Below, in pieces: positions 30,238-33,415 of a DNA stretch of 33,415 nucleotides (position 1 is the first letter of the stretch; the number at the start of each line of letters is the position of its first letter). Source of the DNA: a virus; the IMG/VR virus record IMGVR_UViG_3300030419_001268, positions 1 to 33,415 of that record. One strand, given 5' to 3'. The position numbers and the translations under genes were made by a program. The notes below the pieces were generated by a model. It saw only the letters and a program-made list of their open reading frames with translations, made no database searches and was not told the DNA's origin.

Positions 30238-30892
30238 TAGAACAATATCAATCCTAAAAAACTTTGCATTGATTAATCCATCAATAGCATTTGAACCAGG
30301 TAATGAATTACAGACAGTTGCACCATCTAAGGCTTTGATGGGCAAGGCAACTATTGATGAACAGTTTCCTACTACAGGAGCTATCTATGACTTGAGTAGG
30401 TTTCTTGGTGTAGTAAGTTTATTTGAGAAACCTGAGTTTGAATTTACTGAGACACAGGTAGTAGTTAAAGGTCCAAGAACTTCTGTTAATTATACATTTG
30501 CAGATCCATCTATGATACTAACACCACCTAAGGATAAACAGATAACTGTGGACAATCCTGATGTTGATATTAATATACCTGGTAATAAGATACAAGCTGT
30601 ATTGAAGGCAGCTGCAGTTTTAAGTTTACCAGAGATAGCTATTATGTGTGATGGTGCGAATGTTTACCTACAAGCATTAGATAGTAAGAATCCATCTAGT
30701 GATGACTATAAAGAAGAGATTATGGATTGGACAAATGAACATCAATTTAACTTTGTATTCAAGACAGAGAATTTTAAAATGATGCCATCTGATTATAATG
30801 TGAAAATAACTAGCAAAGGTATTGCTCAGTTTACAGCAAATGATAAGTTAACATATTGGGTAGCGGTAGAAGCTAATTCAAAATACGAGTAG
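30224..30892 (+). CDS. gp45: Sliding clamp gp45
   Basis: Trimeric processivity clamp for gp43 polymerase, also the activator of gp55-dependent late transcription. It has 222 residues (T4: 228). Matching segments are ISSRTISILKNFALINPSI at 3–21, TTGAIYDLSRFLGVVSLF and the FVFKTENFKMMPSDYNVKI strand in the C-terminal part. The start is an ATG overlapping the glycosyltransferase end by 14 bases. It heads the T4-like 45–44–62–regA cluster. Confidence 0.95.
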   Translation: MQISSRTISILKNFALINPSIAFEPGNELQTVAPSKALMGKATIDEQFPTTGAIYDLSRFLGVVSLFEKPEFEFTETQVVVKGPRTSVNYTFADPSMILTPPKDKQITVDNPDVDINIPGNKIQAVLKAAAVLSLPEIAIMCDGANVYLQALDSKNPSSDDYKEEIMDWTNEHQFNFVFKTENFKMMPSDYNVKITSKGIAQFTANDKLTYWVAVEANSKYE

Positions 30893-30895
30893 ATT

Positions 30896-31831
30896 ATGCA
30901 AGACGAATTTTTATGGGTAGAGAAATGGAGACCTAAGAAGGTTGAAGATGCTATCCTTCCTAAAGAACTTTATACTACATTTCAAAAATTTGTAGACAAT
31001 AAAAGCATTCCGAATTTGATTCTCGCGGGTGGTCCTGGTGTAGGTAAGACTACAATTGCTAGAGCTATGCTTGATCAATTAGATTGTGATTATATTATAA
31101 TCAACGGTAGTCTGTCAGGTAATATTGATACATTAAGAAATGATATAATGCAGTTTGCATCTTCTGTTAGTTTGTCTGGTGGAAGAAAGTATGTAATATT
31201 AGATGAGGCAGACTATCTAAATCCTAATAGTACACAGCCAGCTCTTAGAAACTTTATGGAAGAGTATAGTAAGAACTGTGGTTTTATTCTTACTTGTAAT
31301 TTTAAAAATAGAATTATACAACCATTACATTCTCGTTGTAGTGTAATTGACTTTAAGATTAATGGTGATGCTCCAAAGCTAGCTCATAAGTTTATGACTA
31401 GAGTAGAGAGTATATTAAAAGAAGAACAAGTACCATATGATAAGAATACATTAGTAGAACTTATAACAAAATACTTTCCAGATTATAGAAGAATACTAAA
31501 TGAGTTACAAAGGTACAGTGTATCAGGTAAGATTGATAGTGGTATACTTACTAATTTAACAGATGAGAATTTTAAGAATCTTATTAAGTGTTTGAAAGAT
31601 AAGAACTTTACAGATATGAGAAAATGGGTTGCTACAAATTTAGATAATGAACCTGTTGTATTATTCAGAACAATATATGATAATGCCTCATTTGTAATGG
31701 AGAAGAGTTCTATACCTCAATTGGTTTTGACATTGGCAGACTATCAATACAAAAGTGCTTTTGTAGCTGACCAAGAAATTAATATGGTAGCATGTTTAAC
31801 TCAACTAATGGCAGAATGTGAATGGACATGA
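30896..31831 (+). CDS. gp44: Clamp loader ATPase gp44
   Basis: Large subunit of the clamp loader that opens gp45 and places it on primed DNA. 311 residues (T4: 319). GGPGVGKTT (45–53) is Walker A, ILDEAD (101–106) Walker B, and SRC (146–148) provides the arginine finger. The N-terminal WVEKWRPKKVEDAILP is typical of T4-like gp44. It begins 3 bases after gp45, and its stop codon overlaps the ATG of the next gene. The partner subunit gp62 lies two genes further on. Confidence 0.97.
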   Translation: MQDEFLWVEKWRPKKVEDAILPKELYTTFQKFVDNKSIPNLILAGGPGVGKTTIARAMLDQLDCDYIIINGSLSGNIDTLRNDIMQFASSVSLSGGRKYVILDEADYLNPNSTQPALRNFMEEYSKNCGFILTCNFKNRIIQPLHSRCSVIDFKINGDAPKLAHKFMTRVESILKEEQVPYDKNTLVELITKYFPDYRRILNELQRYSVSGKIDSGILTNLTDENFKNLIKCLKDKNFTDMRKWVATNLDNEPVVLFRTIYDNASFVMEKSSIPQLVLTLADYQYKSAFVADQEINMVACLTQLMAECEWT

Positions 31832-32058
31832 TCAAACGCATTCACGTTAACATGCACCACATTAGACATAATAATAAACACGAGGATAAGAAACCAGTAA
31901 TTACAGTTAAGACTAGTAAAAGTAATACCTATGGTAACGAAGTTCAAATACATGGACCAAGTAAGGTAATTTATAGTCCAGACAAGCCACTATCTTGTGG
32001 TGCTAAAGTTTGGATAGAGACTAAAAGTGAGGTTGGAATAGATGGGAAAATTATATAG
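31828..32058 (+). CDS. Conserved small protein between gp44 and the oxygenase
   Basis: A 76-residue basic protein of the marine T4-like phages; I recall the family but no function. ATG at 31828 gives an ATGA overlap with gp44, and the product begins MIKRIHVNMHHIRHNN. The rest is beta-rich: PVITVKTSKSNTYGNEVQIH, then SKVIYSPDKPLSCGAKVWI, with a single cysteine. It fits a small beta-barrel. Tight coupling to gp44 suggests a link with the replisome, but this is only inferred from context. Confidence 0.75.
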   Translation: MIKRIHVNMHHIRHNNKHEDKKPVITVKTSKSNTYGNEVQIHGPSKVIYSPDKPLSCGAKVWIETKSEVGIDGKII

Positions 32059-32707
32059 TTTCTTTCCAACACCAGTTGGTGTAGAATATTATGGAGATAC
32101 TGATATTAATAAAGAAATATTAAGAGATGTAAAAACAATTACAGAAAATGAAGAACCAGAAAAGAGAACTGGTGTCGGACACTTTCAAAGTGTACCTCGA
32201 GGTAGACATGATCCCACTTACCCTAGTTTTGATAAACTAGCAGAGCTTCTTCGTCCAGCAGTACTTACTTTTATGGCGCAATCTGGTTATCGTGAAGATT
32301 GTTTAGTTAATTATGACCTCACTAATATTTGGATTAACTATAATACTAATCCTGAGGGTTACCACATGCCACATATACATGAGAATGCAGATTGGACAGG
32401 AATATATTATCCTAGTGGTGACGGGGATTTTGAAATTACAGCTACCAATCATCCAGAACCAGGTTCTTTAGTCATGCATGATCCAAGTGGTTTTGTAAAA
32501 CAATTGGTTAATGGTGGTGATAGAGTTGACTTGCATCCATATTATGGTTTACCACTTACACTTCAACCCAAAGCGGGGTTGATGATCTGTTTTCCACCAT
32601 GGGTAGCACACAGTGTTACACCAAAAGGTAAAGGTGGCCCAAGGCTGAGTTTATCATTTGATGTTGTTGATATGAAATATGGACGCGGATGGTATGGAAG
32701 AGAATAA
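32042..32707 (+). CDS. 2OG-Fe(II) oxygenase (TIGR02466-type)
   Basis: A 221-residue putative dioxygenase. YHMPHIHENADWTGIYYP places iron ligands at His111/His113, followed by the distal His190 in FPPWVAHSV and Arg201 in RLSLSF that binds 2-oxoglutarate. LTNIWINYN at 93–101 corresponds to the family CWxN strand. The substrate is unknown; cyanophages often carry such genes in the clamp-loader area. It overlaps the upstream small gene by 17 bases, and its stop overlaps the gp62 ATG by one. It is distinct from the oxygenase at 24910 in length and motif order. Confidence 0.8.
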   Translation: MGKLYSFFPTPVGVEYYGDTDINKEILRDVKTITENEEPEKRTGVGHFQSVPRGRHDPTYPSFDKLAELLRPAVLTFMAQSGYREDCLVNYDLTNIWINYNTNPEGYHMPHIHENADWTGIYYPSGDGDFEITATNHPEPGSLVMHDPSGFVKQLVNGGDRVDLHPYYGLPLTLQPKAGLMICFPPWVAHSVTPKGKGGPRLSLSFDVVDMKYGRGWYGRE

Positions 32708-33105
32708 TGAAACCATTTGACTATGTAAACTCTATTAATTTTACTAAGAAAAATCTTATGAGAAACTCTGATAATGATGAGTTAGCTGAGTCAGGTTATG
32801 TTCCATACATAACAAATAAATCATTGTCATACTTTACAGATACTGTATTTTATAGCAATGAAATCAATCAGTTTCACCATGCAGACAACAAACTCCAATA
32901 TGAATATCTCCTAAATAGCATCAGACCTAAGAAAAGATTTGCGAAATGGGTTAAGACTATGGATAGTGATGATTTGGAGATTGTTAAATTATACTTCAAC
33001 TACTCAACACAAAAAGCAATACAAGCTCTAAACATCTTATCCCCCAGGCAGCTAAAAGAAATAACTAATAAAGTTACTAGGGGAAGAAAAGATGAGCACA
33101 ATTGA
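32707..33105 (+). CDS. gp62: Clamp loader small subunit gp62
   Basis: Small subunit of the gp44/gp62 clamp loader. The start at 32707 (TAATG overlap) gives MKPFDYVNSINFTKKNLM, typical of marine T4-like gp62. KSLSYFTDTVFYSNEIN, KLQYEYLLNSIRPKKRFAKW and DSDDLEIVKLYFNYS follow. With 132 residues it is much shorter than T4 gp62 (187), apparently lacking the C-terminal part. It is separated from gp44 by two inserted genes and overlaps regA by 14 bases. Confidence 0.92.
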   Translation: MKPFDYVNSINFTKKNLMRNSDNDELAESGYVPYITNKSLSYFTDTVFYSNEINQFHHADNKLQYEYLLNSIRPKKRFAKWVKTMDSDDLEIVKLYFNYSTQKAIQALNILSPRQLKEITNKVTRGRKDEHN

Positions 33106-33415
33106 TACAATGGTTGAGGTCACCCTCAAAGAAGAAGAAGATTTTCTAAAGGTAAGAGAAACACTTACCCGTATCGGTGTTGCGTCCCGCAAAGATAAAA
33201 CTCTTTATCAGAGTTGTCACATACTTCACAAGCAAGGGAAATATTATATTGTACATTTCAAAGAACTGTTTGCTTTAGATGGTAAGCCAACAGACTTTAC
33301 TGACGAAGATAAAGGACGAAGAAATACAATAACAAATCTGTTGACTGAGTGGGGGCTAGTTAGTATAGTAGATACTAATTCGACAGCGGAGCCAATTGCA
33401 CCACTGAGTCAAGTA
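33092..33415 (+). CDS. regA: Translational repressor RegA (3'-partial)
   Basis: RegA binds AU-rich start regions of early mRNAs and represses their translation. The frame runs past the right edge of the window, so about 108 of the roughly 120+ expected residues are visible. VEVTLKEEEDFLKVRETLTR (9–28), KDKTLYQSCHILHKQGKYYI-type sequence (35–54), and VHFKELFALDGKP match the T4 protein closely. The ATG at 33092 has a GGGG site 8 bases upstream; a second ATG at 33110 would give a start nearer to T4 RegA. It overlaps gp62 by 14 bases. Confidence 0.93.
   Translation, partial: MSTIDTMVEVTLKEEEDFLKVRETLTRIGVASRKDKTLYQSCHILHKQGKYYIVHFKELFALDGKPTDFTDEDKGRRNTITNLLTEWGLVSIVDTNSTAEPIAPLSQV

Noticed and set aside
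1-33415. tRNA genes, CRISPR arrays, insertion sequences, homing endonucleases or integration sites
   Set aside because: Non-coding gaps are all under 100 bases and none contains a cloverleaf or repeat array; no transposase, LAGLIDADG, HNH or GIY-YIG motif was seen.
1-33415. Assignment to a cyanophage
   Set aside because: No psbA, psbD, hli or other photosynthesis gene is visible. Gene order fits both cyanophages and pelagiphage-like T4 relatives, so the host is left open.

Overview
The window is a continuous, entirely plus-strand block of a T4-like myovirus (Straboviridae/marine cyanophage–pelagiphage type). It is AT-rich and very tightly packed: most genes overlap by 1–40 bases or are separated by only a few bases. 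No photosystem gene, tRNA, integrase, insertion sequence or CRISPR array is visible. The gene order matches the T4 morphogenesis and replication core as arranged in marine T4-like phages. The host cannot be named from the sequence; a low-GC marine bacterium is plausible (inference).

Region 1 (1–15058) is the virion block: neck proteins gp13 (5'-truncated) and gp14, tail-completion gp15, small and large terminase gp16 and gp17, tail sheath gp18, tail tube gp19, portal gp20, prohead core proteins, prohead protease gp21, scaffold gp22, major capsid gp23 and a second tail-tube-fold protein. Two non-T4 genes lie between the terminase subunits: a membrane protein with an MscS-like beta domain and a thermonuclease (SNase) homologue. 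T4-type late promoters (NATAAATA) precede gp18, gp19, the core protein after gp20, gp22, gp23 and the post-gp23 gene. A strong intrinsic terminator follows gp23.

Region 2 (15101–23438) is recombination and late-transcription control: UvsY, UvsW, late sigma factor gp55 and the Mre11/Rad50-like pair gp47/gp46. Interspersed are accessory genes: a class I methyltransferase, a 50-residue membrane protein, a MIP18/SufT-type iron–sulfur assembly protein, a short-chain dehydrogenase and an Sm-like protein.

Region 3 (23438–30237) is a metabolic island. It holds peptide deformylase, QueE, a 2OG-Fe(II) oxygenase-like protein, a QueD-type protein, a phosphoribosyltransferase, FolE, a possible T-fold protein, a TGT/DpdA-like transglycosylase, a dUTPase/dCTP deaminase-family protein, a DUF3310-like protein and a glycosyltransferase. 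FolE, QueD, QueE and DpdA together indicate 7-deazaguanine modification of the phage DNA. QueC is not in the window, and QueE and QueD both have unusual metal-ligand motifs.

Region 4 (30224–33415) is the sliding-clamp and clamp-loader cluster: gp45, gp44, a small conserved protein, a second 2OG-Fe(II) oxygenase, a short gp62 and the start of regA. Together the window covers capsid and tail building, packaging, late transcription (gp55 plus the gp45 clamp), recombination-dependent replication and a probable DNA-modification pathway.
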